Of a DNA stretch of 58,677 nucleotides, positions 1-8,433 are shown piece after piece. Made by a program: the position numbers and the translations under genes. Position 1 is the first letter of the stretch, and the number at the start of each line of letters is the position of its first letter. The notes under the pieces are model-generated. The model saw only the letters and a list, made by a program, of their open reading frames with translations. It ran no database searches and was not told the DNA's origin. The stretch spans positions 1 through 58,677 of the forward strand of contig NZ_JAQSDN010000018.1 in NCBI RefSeq assembly GCF_029945925.1, read 5' to 3'. The DNA is from Polaromonas sp. (GTDB lineage Bacteria; Pseudomonadota; Gammaproteobacteria; Burkholderiales; Burkholderiaceae_C).

Positions 1-90
1 AGCCCTGATCCGCTTTTGCCTGCGCTCCTCGGCCCAGCCCGACGGGTGGGGGAAATGAAACGGGATCGGGTGCGGGTGCGGGTGCGGGGA

Positions 91-117
91 GACATGACGC
101 GCGAAGCGCGTCATGTC
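91..117. repeat. Perfect hairpin, 12-bp arms
   Basis: Arms GACATGACGCGC (91-102) and GCGCGTCATGTC (106-117) are exact reverse complements around a GAA loop. No T-run follows on either strand, so it is not a standard terminator. Confidence 0.7.
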
Positions 118-198
118 GGGGCACGCGGCCGCTATGTTTGCACGCGAGCGCAGCACACTTGGCCAAATGAAAGTCCCCTCCATCGCCCAGCGGGGCGA

Positions 199-228
199 GG
201 GAGGGTTAGGGTTAGGGTGGGAGTGGGG
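199..228 (+). other. Putative G-quadruplex-forming G-tract run
   Basis: G-tracts at 199-201, 203-205, 209-211, 215-217, 219-221 and 225-228 are separated by loops of 1 to 3 bases, and two loops are TTA. Four or more tracts with short loops fit the usual G-quadruplex rule. No function is visible. Confidence 0.5.
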
Positions 229-309
229 AGTTGCGCCTACTGCCCCGGGCGAACCGGAAACGCAGCGTGATGCCGCCAAGGACTTCAACCACCTTCAAAT
301 CGACTCATG

Positions 310-368
310 AAATAAATCGGTCTCCAGCCCAGATGCTACAAGCGCCAGAAGCTATCAAAAACGCAGCA
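310..368 (-). repeat. Dispersed ~55-bp intergenic element, copy 1
   Basis: Read on the minus strand it has the element's order: an AT-rich TTTTTGATAGC block, a GCGCTTG core, then GGGCTGGAG followed by ATTT. Other copies lie near 7.65, 9.58, 15.10, 20.20, 23.08, 28.59, 38.46, 43.34, 54.81 and 55.96 kb. Confidence 0.6.
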
Positions 369-376
369 GCCCGATT

Positions 377-1132
377 TCAGTCCCGCACGTCGGCCACCGG
401 CTGGCTGCCAAAGTCCGGTCGGGCCAGGTAGGCCAGGATGCGTGCGGCGGCTTCGTCCGGCGACGTCAACTGGCCCTTTTCCTTGAGGCTGATGAAGTTC
501 TGCTGGTCGGGAAAAGCCGACGCGGCGGCGCTGCGTAACTGGACCTGCATGTCGGTGTCGATCACGCCGGGCGCAAGCGAGCAGACCGCCGCGCCGTTGG
601 GCTTGAGGGCTTCTTCGAGCGCCACGCAGCGCGTGAAGTGGTCCATGCCAGCCTTGGCCGCGCAATAGATGGACTGCGAGGCCATGGCCTTGCGCCCCAA
701 CCCCGACGAGATATTGAGCACCTTGCGCCGCGCCGGCCAGTTTTCGGTGGCACGCAAAAACGCCGCGGTCAGTTGCATGGGCGCTTCCAGGCCGACACGC
801 AGCCCCAGCTGCAGGTCGTCGGCATCGGCGTCGCTGAGCGGGCCGATGCGCGGAATCATGCCGGCATTGTTGATCAGCACGGCGCTGGAGAAACCGGCGT
901 GGGCCTGCTCGCGCAGCCATTGTTCGAGCCGCGCGCTGGCGTCCGCGCTTCGCGCCAGGTCCAGCGTCCACTGCAGGAGCGGCGTGCCGGCGATCTTGGC
1001 CTGCGCGGCCAGCGTCTCATTGGCCTTGCGTGAAATGCACAGCAGGGTGTTGCCCGGGATGAGCAGCTTGCGCGCCATGGCCAGGCCCATGCCGCGGGAG
1101 GCGCCGGTCAGGATAAAGAGGTGTTGGGTCAT
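377..1132 (-). CDS. SDR-family NAD(P)-dependent oxidoreductase
   Basis: A classical short-chain dehydrogenase/reductase of 251 aa. Visible are the nucleotide-binding TGASRGMG (residues 9-16), the structural NNAG (88-91), a serine pair at 142-143 and the catalytic YCAAK (Tyr156, Lys160). Length is normal for the family. The ATG at 1132 starts directly on the Rossmann strand (MTQHLFILTGAS); another ATG seven codons upstream adds unlikely residues. The substrate cannot be read from sequence. The next gene downstream in the same direction lies outside the window, and the dioxygenase gene upstream ends 51 bp away. Confidence 0.88.
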   Translation of the reverse strand: MTQHLFILTGASRGMGLAMARKLLIPGNTLLCISRKANETLAAQAKIAGTPLLQWTLDLARSADASARLEQWLREQAHAGFSSAVLINNAGMIPRIGPLSDADADDLQLGLRVGLEAPMQLTAAFLRATENWPARRKVLNISSGLGRKAMASQSIYCAAKAGMDHFTRCVALEEALKPNGAAVCSLAPGVIDTDMQVQLRSAAASAFPDQQNFISLKEKGQLTSPDEAAARILAYLARPDFGSQPVADVRD

Positions 1133-1182
1133 GGCTAGGGATGTTACCGGCAAACGGTGACGCCGATCCGTGTCCCGGCGGT

Positions 1183-1830
1183 TCAGGCGGCCAGCACGAT
1201 GGGAAAGCGGGCCTGCAGGCCGTCACCGCCCGGCGCAAACGGCACGGTCAGGGCCGCCCGGTCCGCCTCGCCCAGGCTGCGCCACAGGAAGTCGCGCGGA
1301 TTGCGGGGGTCGCCGGCCACATACAGCTGGGTGGTCAACACTTCCCGCTGGCCGAGTTTGACCTTGACGTGGATGTGCGGCGTGCGCCCGGCATACGCCA
1401 CCGGTCGCAGGGTGCGAAAGCGGTAGCGGCCTTCGGCGTCCACCGTCACGCGGCCAAAGCCCTGGAAGCGGCGGTCGGCCCTGTCGCCGTCACCGGGGTG
1501 ATGGTAGTGGCCGGCGTGGTCGCATTGCCAGATCTCCACCTGCGCGCCGGCCACGGGTTTTCCGGCCAGGTCGCTGACGCTGCCCTCGACCCAGGCGCTT
1601 TGCCCTTCGGGGTAAGTCAGCGTGCCGTTGCGCAGCAGGTCATGGTCGCTGTCCCGGGGCAGGGCCACCGGGTAAAACGGCCCTTCGGTTTGCGCCGGTG
1701 TGGCGCGGCGGCTGGCGGCCGGCTGGGCGCGGGGACCCAGCCACAGCGCAGGCGCCGCCACCAGGGCGGCAGCCACGGTGCGGCGGCGCAGCAGGGCGCC
1801 GGGAGAGGGGGGCGGTGAGACAGGGCGCAT
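1183..1830 (-). CDS. Exported intradiol ring-cleavage dioxygenase-like protein
   Basis: Protein of 215 aa with the protocatechuate/catechol intradiol dioxygenase core. The four expected non-haem Fe(III) ligands are present as Tyr109 (GHYHHP), Tyr146, His152 and His154 (PHIHVKV). The TEGPFYP motif near residue 48 marks the start of the domain. The N-terminus has an RRRTVAAALVAAPALW stretch resembling a Tat or Sec export signal, unlike classical cytoplasmic catabolic enzymes. CCGGAGAA precedes the ATG. There are no neighbouring aromatic-degradation genes, so the natural substrate is unknown. Confidence 0.85.
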   Translation of the reverse strand: MRPVSPPPSPGALLRRRTVAAALVAAPALWLGPRAQPAASRRATPAQTEGPFYPVALPRDSDHDLLRNGTLTYPEGQSAWVEGSVSDLAGKPVAGAQVEIWQCDHAGHYHHPGDGDRADRRFQGFGRVTVDAEGRYRFRTLRPVAYAGRTPHIHVKVKLGQREVLTTQLYVAGDPRNPRDFLWRSLGEADRAALTVPFAPGGDGLQARFPIVLAA

Positions 1831-1905
1831 CGAAGTTCTCCGGTGATCTGCGTGGGATGCGGAGCGGGCGCTGAAGTTCCGGCCTGGCGCCCTGGTCAGA
1901 AGGTG

Positions 1906-2607
1906 TCAGAAGGGCGCCGGGCTGTCGAACTGCAGGGGCAGGCCGCTGACCGGGTGCACAAAACCCAGCGCGCAGGCATGCAGCAGCAGCCGGGACGCGC
2001 GGGCCTGCACGTCCTGCGGCGCATACAGCCTGTCGCCCAGAATCGGGTGACCCAGGGCCTGCAGGTGCACACGCAGCTGGTGCGAGCGGCCGGTGACGGG
2101 CTCGAGTTCCACGCGGGTGCTGTGGGTAGGCGCGTCAAACGCCACGGCCCGCCAGCGCGTCTGGCTGGGCTTGCCGCGTTCGGCGTCGATGATGCGCAGT
2201 GGCCGGCGCGGCCAGTCCACCACGATGGGCAGGTCGATCAGGCTCCAGCCCGCGGGACCGGCACCGGGGGTGGCCGTGGGCCGGCCAGCGATCACGGCGA
2301 TATAACGTTTGTGGATCTCGCGGCGCTCGAACAGCGCGCCCAGGGCACGCTGGATGCTGATGCTGCGCGCCATCAGCATCAGGCCCGAGGTGGCCATGTC
2401 GAGACGGTGCACCACCAGCGCGTCGGGGTAGCTTGCCTGGACACGTGCGCTCAGGCAGTCCTGCTTGTCCTCGCCCTTGCCCGGCACCGCCAGCAGGCCG
2501 GCGGGTTTGGCCAGCACCAGCAGGGCGGCATTGGCATGGACGAGGTCGAAGCTATTGGCATCGCCATGACCTGCAAGGTCATGGATCTCCGGGTGACCCG
2601 CATTCAT
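1906..2607 (-). CDS. RluA-family pseudouridine synthase
   Basis: RNA pseudouridine synthase of 233 aa. The family signature HRLDMATSG (residues 67-75) carries the catalytic Asp70, and the later GRSHQLRVHLQALGHPILGD block is the usual RluA core. There is no N-terminal S4 domain, so it resembles the short RluA/TruC type that modifies rRNA or tRNA. The first 20 residues are poorly conserved in character, so a downstream start is possible. Only 38 bp separate its start from the divergent c-subunit gene. Confidence 0.9.
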   Translation of the reverse strand: MNAGHPEIHDLAGHGDANSFDLVHANAALLVLAKPAGLLAVPGKGEDKQDCLSARVQASYPDALVVHRLDMATSGLMLMARSISIQRALGALFERREIHKRYIAVIAGRPTATPGAGPAGWSLIDLPIVVDWPRRPLRIIDAERGKPSQTRWRAVAFDAPTHSTRVELEPVTGRSHQLRVHLQALGHPILGDRLYAPQDVQARASRLLLHACALGFVHPVSGLPLQFDSPAPF

Positions 2608-2633
2608 GATGGACCCATCAGCAAGTACCTTGA

Positions 2634-3178
<545 letters not shown>

Positions 3179-3186
3179 TCGCCCGC

Positions 3187-3330
3187 TTATTTGTTTTTCA
3201 GCTTGCCGCGCACGGGAACTTGCGTGACGACGGTTGGGCGCACCGCATCGGGCGACACCGCTTTCGGGGGTGCCGTGTCCTTCTTGGGCTTCTTGACCAT
3301 CTTGTCCTTGTTTTGCTGTCCTTTTGCCAT
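3187..3330 (-). CDS. Small basic conserved-type protein, 47 aa
   Basis: A 47-aa frame starting [18 protein letters not shown] and ending KLKNK. It is very lysine-rich in its first third, with a Pro/Val-rich second half and no hydrophobic segment. GGAGAA lies just upstream of the ATG. Small proteins that start MAKGQ and carry a KKPKKD stretch are familiar in Burkholderiales without known function. It lies between VF530 and ndh on the same strand, 39 bp from ndh. Confidence 0.65.
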   Translation of the reverse strand: MAKGQQNKDKMVKKPKKDTAPPKAVSPDAVRPTVVTQVPVRGKLKNK

Positions 3331-3369
3331 GGTGTTCTCCGGTGGGTTGATGGGGATGTGGACTGATTA

Positions 3370-4677
3370 TCAGTGCAACTTGATGCGCGGACGATAGGTA
3401 CGGTCAATCATTTCCGACAGCGTGATCAGGGCGGTTTTTTTCCAGCCGCCCAGCGCCAGCTGGTGCTGCTTGTGCAGCGCCCAGTACATGATCTTGGCGA
3501 GTTGCCCCTCGATGAAAAAGCTGCCCTTGGTCAGGCTGCCCATCAGGCTGCCGACCGAGGAATACTCCGACAGCGACACCAGCGAGCCCTGGTCCCTGAA
3601 GACAAAGGGGGAAACCGGCTCGCCGCGCTGCAGCCGCGGCAGCGCCTTGACCAGGTACATGGCCTGCTGGTAGGCAGCCTGCGCACGTGGCGGCACCCAG
3701 GTGCCGTCGGGTTGCTGGCAGGCAGCGCAGTCGCCGAAAGCGTAGATGCTGGCGTCCGTGGTCTGCAGGTTGCCGCTGACGACGAGCTGGTTGAGCCGGT
3801 TGGTCTCCAGCGGATCTGCGCCGCCCAAAGTCTTCAGGAAATCGCCGGCCTTGACGCCGGCGGCCCAGACGCTGAGGCTGGAGGAGATCACCTTGCCGCT
3901 GGCCATCTTCAGGCTGTCCGCGGTGACTTCCACCACTTTTTCATTGGTATGCACCTCGATGGCCAGCTTGCGCAGCTCGCGCAGGGCCGCGTCGCTCAGC
4001 CGTTCGGGCAGTTGCGCCAGCAGGCGCGGCGCCGCTTCGACCAGCACGATCTGCAAGTCCTTTTCCGGGTGGATGTGGTCAAAGCCGTAGTTGGCCAGCA
4101 CCTTGGCCGAGGCATGCAGTTCTGCAGCAAGTTCCACCCCCGTGGCGCCGCCGCCGACGATGGCCACCGTCAGGCGGCCGCTACCGGCACTGCGCGGCAC
4201 GGTCTGGGCGCGTATGCAGGCATTGATCAGGCGGTCGTTGAAACGTTTGGCCGCCTGCGGGCTGTCCAGCTTGATCGTGTGTTCGGCCGCGCCCGGGGTG
4301 CCGAAGTCGTTGGTCTGACTGCCCACGGCAATCACCAGCGTGTCGTAGCCCAGCTGCTGCGCCGGCGTGATCTCGCGCCCGGCCTCGTCGTGGCTGGCGG
4401 CCAGCTGCACGGTTTTGGCGGCACGGTCCACACCTTCCAGGCGGCCGAGGCGGAACTTGAAATGGTTCCAGCGCGCCTGGGCCAGGTACTCGATCTCCTC
4501 GGCATGCGTGTCAAAACTGCCGGCCGCCAGCTGGTGCAGCAGCGGCTTCCACACATGGGTGCGCGCGGCGTCCACCAGTGTGATTTCAGCCTGGCCTTTT
4601 TTGCCCAGGCGCTTGCCCAGTTGCGTGGCCAGCGCCAGCCCGCCTGCGCCCCCGCCGACGATGACGATACGTTGCAT
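3370..4677 (-). CDS. ndh: Type II NADH dehydrogenase
   Basis: A 435-aa single-subunit NADH:quinone oxidoreductase. It has the FAD-binding [10 protein letters not shown] at the N-terminus, the NAD-binding [14 protein letters not shown] in the middle and the second FAD motif YAFGDCAA near residue 305. The C-terminal amphipathic segment (about 380-430) fits peripheral membrane attachment. It would feed electrons to quinone without pumping protons, which suits the cytochrome genes upstream. GAGGAGGG precedes the ATG, and a stem-loop sits in the leader. Confidence 0.93.
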   Translation of the reverse strand: MQRIVIVGGGAGGLALATQLGKRLGKKGQAEITLVDAARTHVWKPLLHQLAAGSFDTHAEEIEYLAQARWNHFKFRLGRLEGVDRAAKTVQLAASHDEAGREITPAQQLGYDTLVIAVGSQTNDFGTPGAAEHTIKLDSPQAAKRFNDRLINACIRAQTVPRSAGSGRLTVAIVGGGATGVELAAELHASAKVLANYGFDHIHPEKDLQIVLVEAAPRLLAQLPERLSDAALRELRKLAIEVHTNEKVVEVTADSLKMASGKVISSSLSVWAAGVKAGDFLKTLGGADPLETNRLNQLVVSGNLQTTDASIYAFGDCAACQQPDGTWVPPRAQAAYQQAMYLVKALPRLQRGEPVSPFVFRDQGSLVSLSEYSSVGSLMGSLTKGSFFIEGQLAKIMYWALHKQHQLALGGWKKTALITLSEMIDRTYRPRIKLH

Positions 4678-4693
4678 GAATTTCCCTCCTCGG

Positions 4694-4750
4694 CATCAGG
4701 CGCCGGCAGTGTTGTTGTGGCGACATGGTAACTGCCGGGGGTGCCTGATG
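4694..4750 (-). promoter_or_regulatory. Stem-loop in the ndh leader
   Basis: GCATCAGGCG-CCGGCAGT (about 4693-4710) pairs with ACTGCCGG...GCCTGATGC (4731-4751), interrupted by a 3-base bulge and with a 20-base loop. It ends about 16 bp upstream of the ndh start codon. No T-run follows, so an RNA or protein regulatory site is likelier than a terminator. Confidence 0.4.
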
Positions 4751-4914
4751 CTGCTGCGGGTTTGGGGTGGAGACTCTATCGTTGTGGAAATCGGGTTGGG
4801 TGTGATTGGGTTTCTGGTGTGGATAGCTTTGGTGGTTGGCCAGCAAGCCGGGCAACCCCCGGCTAGCTGGAGGTACTACTGCAAATCGAGCAAGCAAAAA
4901 AAGGCCGCCAACCC

Positions 4915-6192
4915 TCACCGCTGGTTCTCCCCCCGCATGCGATTGATCTCGGTAGGTGTCACCGCGCTCGCCTGGTGGCCCCATGCGCTGCGCAGGTACG
5001 TCAGCAGCGTGGCCAGTTCGGTGTCGTCGAGCACCAGGACAAACGGAGGCATGCCGAAGGGGCGCGGGTTGCCGGCCGTGGCCGGGGCGTAACCGCCGTT
5101 GAGCACGATCTGCACGAGGTTGGCCGTGGAGTCCATGGTCACGGCGCGGTTGGCGGCCAGCGGCGGGTAGGCGCCCGGCACGCCCTGGCCCTGGTCGCCG
5201 TGGCACTGCGCGCAATGCTGCTCGTACAACTTGGCACCGGCGGGCGGCAGGCGGCCTGACGCTGCGGTGGAAGCGCGGGCCACCGGCGCAGGCGGCAGCG
5301 ACTTCAGGAACACGGCCATGGCCGCCAGGTCCTGATCGCTCAGGTGCTGGGTGCTGTGCAGCACCACCTCGGCCATGGGCCCGAGCACCGAGCCGCGCGG
5401 CGACACGCCGGTCTTGAGCAGGGCCGCAATGTGTTCCGGCGTCCAGTCGGCCACGCCGGCCTCCGACGCCGAAGTCAGCGAGGGCGCGTACCAGTTCTGC
5501 ATCGGGATCAGGCCGCCGGCCAGGTCCAGCGGGGTGTTGGTGGCCCCCAGCGCATTGCGCGTGCTGTGGCAGGCGCTGCAGTGGCCCAGGCCGCGCACCA
5601 GGTAGGCGCCGCGGTTCCACTCGGCCGTCTGTTGGGTGTCAGGCTCGTAACGCGCCGGGCTGAAGTAGAGCGCGCGCCAGACCGCCAGCGCCGCCTGCGT
5701 GCTGAAGGGCCAGCGCAGGCTATGGGGCGTGTTGGGCTGCGTGGCCGGCGGCAGGCTGTGCAGGTAGGCGTAGAGCGCGTCCGAGTCTTCGCGCGTGATT
5801 TCGGTGTAGTTGGTGTAGGGGAAGGCCGGGTAAAGCAGGCGGCCGTCCCGGGAGCGGCCGTTGTGCATGGCACGCCAGAAATGGGTGGGTGACCACTGAC
5901 CGATGCCGGTGCGGCGGTCGGGGGTCAGGTTGCTCGAAAACACGGTGCCGAACGGCGTGTCTATGCCGCGGCCGCCGGCCCAGGGCGTGCCGCCGCGTGT
6001 GGTGTGGCAACTCATGCAGTTGCCGGCGCGCGCGAGGTAGGCGCCACGTGCTATCCGCGCCGGAAGCGCGGCCGCGGTGGCCACGGGCGTCGTGACGTTG
6101 GGTTCATCGCGCACGTTGAGCTGCCAGACGAGGGCGGCCAGTGCCAGCGCCGCCGCGGCGCTGACCAGGATCCAGGTGGTCAGCCGTTCCAT
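4915..6192 (-). CDS. Membrane-anchored three-haem cytochrome c
   Basis: A 425-aa protein with three CXXCH haem sites: CMSCH (59-63), CSACH (near 205) and CAQCH (near 325). This is the arrangement of the cytochrome subunit of membrane alcohol/gluconate-type dehydrogenases. A hydrophobic segment at residues 6-26 anchors or exports it. The ATG at 6192 (MERLTT) is preferred because it begins at the signal helix and overlaps the end of the upstream cytochrome gene by 13 bp. No dehydrogenase subunit is adjacent, so the electron donor is unknown. Confidence 0.88.
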   Translation of the reverse strand: MERLTTWILVSAAAALALAALVWQLNVRDEPNVTTPVATAAALPARIARGAYLARAGNCMSCHTTRGGTPWAGGRGIDTPFGTVFSSNLTPDRRTGIGQWSPTHFWRAMHNGRSRDGRLLYPAFPYTNYTEITREDSDALYAYLHSLPPATQPNTPHSLRWPFSTQAALAVWRALYFSPARYEPDTQQTAEWNRGAYLVRGLGHCSACHSTRNALGATNTPLDLAGGLIPMQNWYAPSLTSASEAGVADWTPEHIAALLKTGVSPRGSVLGPMAEVVLHSTQHLSDQDLAAMAVFLKSLPPAPVARASTAASGRLPPAGAKLYEQHCAQCHGDQGQGVPGAYPPLAANRAVTMDSTANLVQIVLNGGYAPATAGNPRPFGMPPFVLVLDDTELATLLTYLRSAWGHQASAVTPTEINRMRGENQR

Positions 6193-6935
6193 GGCCGGGT
6201 GCCCCGCGGCGCGACGGCGCTGCCGCACGCCGGCTCCCCCTGGCCGGCGGGCGCGGCCGGCAGGGTTGCCGCCGGTTTGCTGCTGGCCGGCAGGGGCTGG
6301 GCCGCCAGCCAGCTGGTGGCGGCATGGATGTCTGCGTCGCTCATCCGGGCGACGATGTCGGCCATGCAGTCCGGCGCGTGGGCACGCCGCTGTCCGGTGC
6401 GCCAGGCGCCGAGCTGCGCGTTCAGGTAGTCGCGCGGCAGCCCCAGCAGGCCGGGAACATGGGGGGTGACACCGGTCATGGCCTGGCCGTGGCAGGAGAC
6501 GCAGGCCGGCAGGCGCCGCCCGGGGTCACCCTGCATCACGAGCATCTTCCCGCGTTGCAACACGTCAGGCGCAGCCGCCGGCGCGGCCGGGGCCGGGTAG
6601 GGCAGGTCGAGCGCCGAAAAGTAGCGCGCAATTTCCATCAGGTAGTCGTCGGACAGCGGATCGACCAGTTGCGTCATCAGCGCGTAGTGGCGCCGGCCGT
6701 CGCGGAAGTTGAGCAGCTGGTTGTACAGGTAGCCGGCGGGTTTGCCGGCCAGGCGCGGGTAATAACCGTCGGGGCCGGCGCGCCCCTGGGCGCCGTGGCA
6801 GGCGGTGCAGGCCAGGGTGCGTTGGGCGATGGTGTCTTCAAACGGGGCGGCGCCCGCCGTACCGGCCAGCAGCCAGATGGCCGCGGCCAGCAGGTGCGTC
6901 AGCGCGGTGGAGGGAAGAAATAAAAATGTTTTCAC
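6180..6935 (-). CDS. Two-haem c4-type cytochrome
   Basis: A 251-aa exported protein with two CXXCH sites, CTACH (42-46) and CVSCH (near 150), each in a separate class I domain, as in cytochrome c4/c553. A GTG at 6935 is chosen because it gives a clean signal peptide (KTFLFLPSTALTHLLAAAIW, then AGTAGA). The frame is open far upstream, but that part has no cytochrome character. Its stop lies 12 bp inside the next gene, so the two cytochromes are probably translationally coupled and act in one periplasmic electron path. Confidence 0.83.
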   Translation of the reverse strand: MKTFLFLPSTALTHLLAAAIWLLAGTAGAAPFEDTIAQRTLACTACHGAQGRAGPDGYYPRLAGKPAGYLYNQLLNFRDGRRHYALMTQLVDPLSDDYLMEIARYFSALDLPYPAPAAPAAAPDVLQRGKMLVMQGDPGRRLPACVSCHGQAMTGVTPHVPGLLGLPRDYLNAQLGAWRTGQRRAHAPDCMADIVARMSDADIHAATSWLAAQPLPASSKPAATLPAAPAGQGEPACGSAVAPRGTRPWNG

Positions 6936-7030
6936 GGGGGCATCATGCCTTGGGGCAGGGGCACCGGTCCCAGACGCGTTGCCGATGAAGATGGTCAGTG
7001 CAGCGGCAGCGGGCGGTCCCGGCGGGTACG

Positions 7031-7432
7031 TTAGCGTTTGGGGCTGCTGCGCAGGCAGGCCAGGAAGTGGTCCCAGCTCGCCTGCAGCTCTTTCATGCGC
7101 GCACCTTTGTCGAGCACGGCGCCGCTGGCCGCTTCGGTGCGCCTGACCACCTTGGCCAGGGCGCTGGCCGGCAGCGGCCCGACCTGCTGGCGCAAGGCCC
7201 CGGCCTTGAGGCGCATGTCCGAGATATCGTCCCTGACCAGCGACTTGTTGGACGCGCAGGCGATGCCGCCCACCAGTTCGGCCATCTCTGCCAAAGCCGG
7301 GTCCAGGTACCAGACCGCCGCCGTGCCGAGCGCCAGCGCCCAGATGCGCTTGTCGCGCGTGGGCGCGACGTGAATCGACCCGGCAGCGGGTGCCGCGGTC
7401 TCCCGGGCTTGAACAATAACTGGCGTCTTCAT
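7031..7432 (-). CDS. Hypothetical protein with one hydrophobic segment
   Basis: A 133-aa protein starting MKTPVIVQARETA. It has a hydrophobic stretch RIWALALGTAAVWYL near residues 30-45, then a helical C-terminal half rich in Ala, Lys and Arg with two cysteines. No family was recognised. The ATG at 7432 is preferred over one eight codons upstream because the extension adds only polar residues. It lies 95 bp upstream of the c4 cytochrome gene on the same strand and may belong to that transcript. Confidence 0.6.
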   Translation of the reverse strand: MKTPVIVQARETAAPAAGSIHVAPTRDKRIWALALGTAAVWYLDPALAEMAELVGGIACASNKSLVRDDISDMRLKAGALRQQVGPLPASALAKVVRRTEAASGAVLDKGARMKELQASWDHFLACLRSSPKR

Positions 7433-7565
7433 CGAAGTGCTGAGCTTGGCAGGCAAAGCTGAATTTTCCCTGACTTGTCCGGGGCCTGCTGACCGGCGCC
7501 TGCCAGCCCCTGTGCGACTCCGGCGCTATTGATGTTTTCGTCATTCCTGACACCACACCGTCGGG

Positions 7566-7597
7566 CTGAGCTTGTCGAAGCCCTTCGACAAGCTCAG
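7566..7597. repeat. Palindromic repeat (CTTCGACAAGCTCAG type)
   Basis: CTGAGCTTGTCGAAG (7566-7580) and CTTCGACAAGCTCAG (7583-7597) are exact reverse complements with a 2-base loop. This is a common dispersed extragenic palindrome in proteobacterial genomes. It lies in the 7433-7683 gap, which otherwise holds only a half copy of the ~55-bp element (7650-7680). Confidence 0.75.
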
Positions 7598-7649
7598 GGC
7601 GAACGGAATTACGTTGCCTGTCATGATTTATGGAATTCTCAATGATAGG

Positions 7650-7680
7650 GAAAGCGCGGACAGCTATCAAAAAAGGAGCA
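7650..7680 (-). repeat. Dispersed ~55-bp element, partial copy
   Basis: AAAGCGCGGACAGCTATC followed by an A-run and GGAGC matches the GCGC core and AT-rich block of the element. The GGGCTGGAG half is missing. Confidence 0.5.
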
Positions 7681-7683
7681 ATG

Positions 7684-8433
7684 TCACGCCTCGGCCAGCC
7701 AGCGGGCAAGCTGCCGGCAGACCCAGCCGGCGTCATCATGCGGCAGGTCGTGGCCGGCCCAGGGGTGGCTGTGGTGGGGCGCCTGCCAGGCGTCGGCCAC
7801 CCGGTGTGAGCAGCGCGGATTCACCAGCCGGTCGGCGCTGGACGACAACACCAGCGTGGGACAGTGCGGCGCCTGGGGGCCGCTCGAAAACTGTGCAGCG
7901 GCCAGCAGCTGGCGCCAGGCGTTGCCCGGGCTCACCGGGGCCGTCTGGCGAATGTGGACCCATGCCGCGATATCAGCCTCGCGTGATGAGGTGTTGTTGC
8001 AGGTCAGCCGGTGGATGGTGCGTTCGGTGTGGTCCGCGTTGTGCCAGCGCGCGGCCAGCAGCGCCAGGGCCGGCCAGTTGCCGGGGCGCAGCCTTTCGGT
8101 CACGGGGCTGAAGGGACGCATGCTGGTGTTGATGAGGACCAGCCGGTGGACCTCCTGCGGATGCTGCTGCGCCCAGTCGGTCGCCACCATGCCGCCCAGC
8201 GACATCGCCAGCAGGTTCCAGGGCGGCGCCACGCCCTGCGCCTGCAACTGGTGGCGTGCCAGCGCCATGATGCCGCGCACCGAGGCCGGCGACAGCTGGC
8301 GGTGAAACACGCCGTTGCCCGGCAGGTCCAGCGTCACGACCTGGCCGACGCCCGGGAGGCCGGCCAGTTGCTGCGGCAAACCGCCCCAGTGCCTGGCCTC
8401 GCGGGTCAGGCCACGCAACAGGACCCAGCTCAT
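7684..8433 (-). CDS. Alpha/beta hydrolase
   Basis: A 249-aa alpha/beta hydrolase. The nucleophile elbow is AMSLGG, a variant of GxSxG with Ala in place of the first Gly. The acid is likely in SSSADRLVNP and the base in WAGHDLPHDD near the C-terminus. The ATG at 8433 overlaps the stop of the carboxypeptidase gene (ATGA), so the pair is probably translationally coupled. The substrate is not evident. Confidence 0.83.
   Translation of the reverse strand: MSWVLLRGLTREARHWGGLPQQLAGLPGVGQVVTLDLPGNGVFHRQLSPASVRGIMALARHQLQAQGVAPPWNLLAMSLGGMVATDWAQQHPQEVHRLVLINTSMRPFSPVTERLRPGNWPALALLAARWHNADHTERTIHRLTCNNTSSREADIAAWVHIRQTAPVSPGNAWRQLLAAAQFSSGPQAPHCPTLVLSSSADRLVNPRCSHRVADAWQAPHHSHPWAGHDLPHDDAGWVCRQLARWLAEA

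Larger units (their letters stand above)
1..376. other. Gene-free left end with repeats
   Basis: No convincing gene is seen in the first 376 bases. The stretch holds a short GGGTGC tandem (about 68-89), a perfect 12-bp inverted repeat (91-117), a run of six G-tracts with two TTAGGG units (199-228) and a copy of the dispersed intergenic element (about 310-368). Short open frames here have no family signature and no ribosome binding site. Confidence 0.6.

Noticed and set aside
199..221. Telomere sequence (TTAGGG)
   Set aside because: Only two TTAGGG units lie within GC-rich chromosomal DNA; this is a chance G-rich run, at most a quadruplex former.
6936..7739. Long N-terminal extension of the c4-type cytochrome frame
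   Set aside because: The extension is Arg/Pro-rich, crosses the 133-aa gene and the palindromic repeat in another frame, and would bury the signal peptide.
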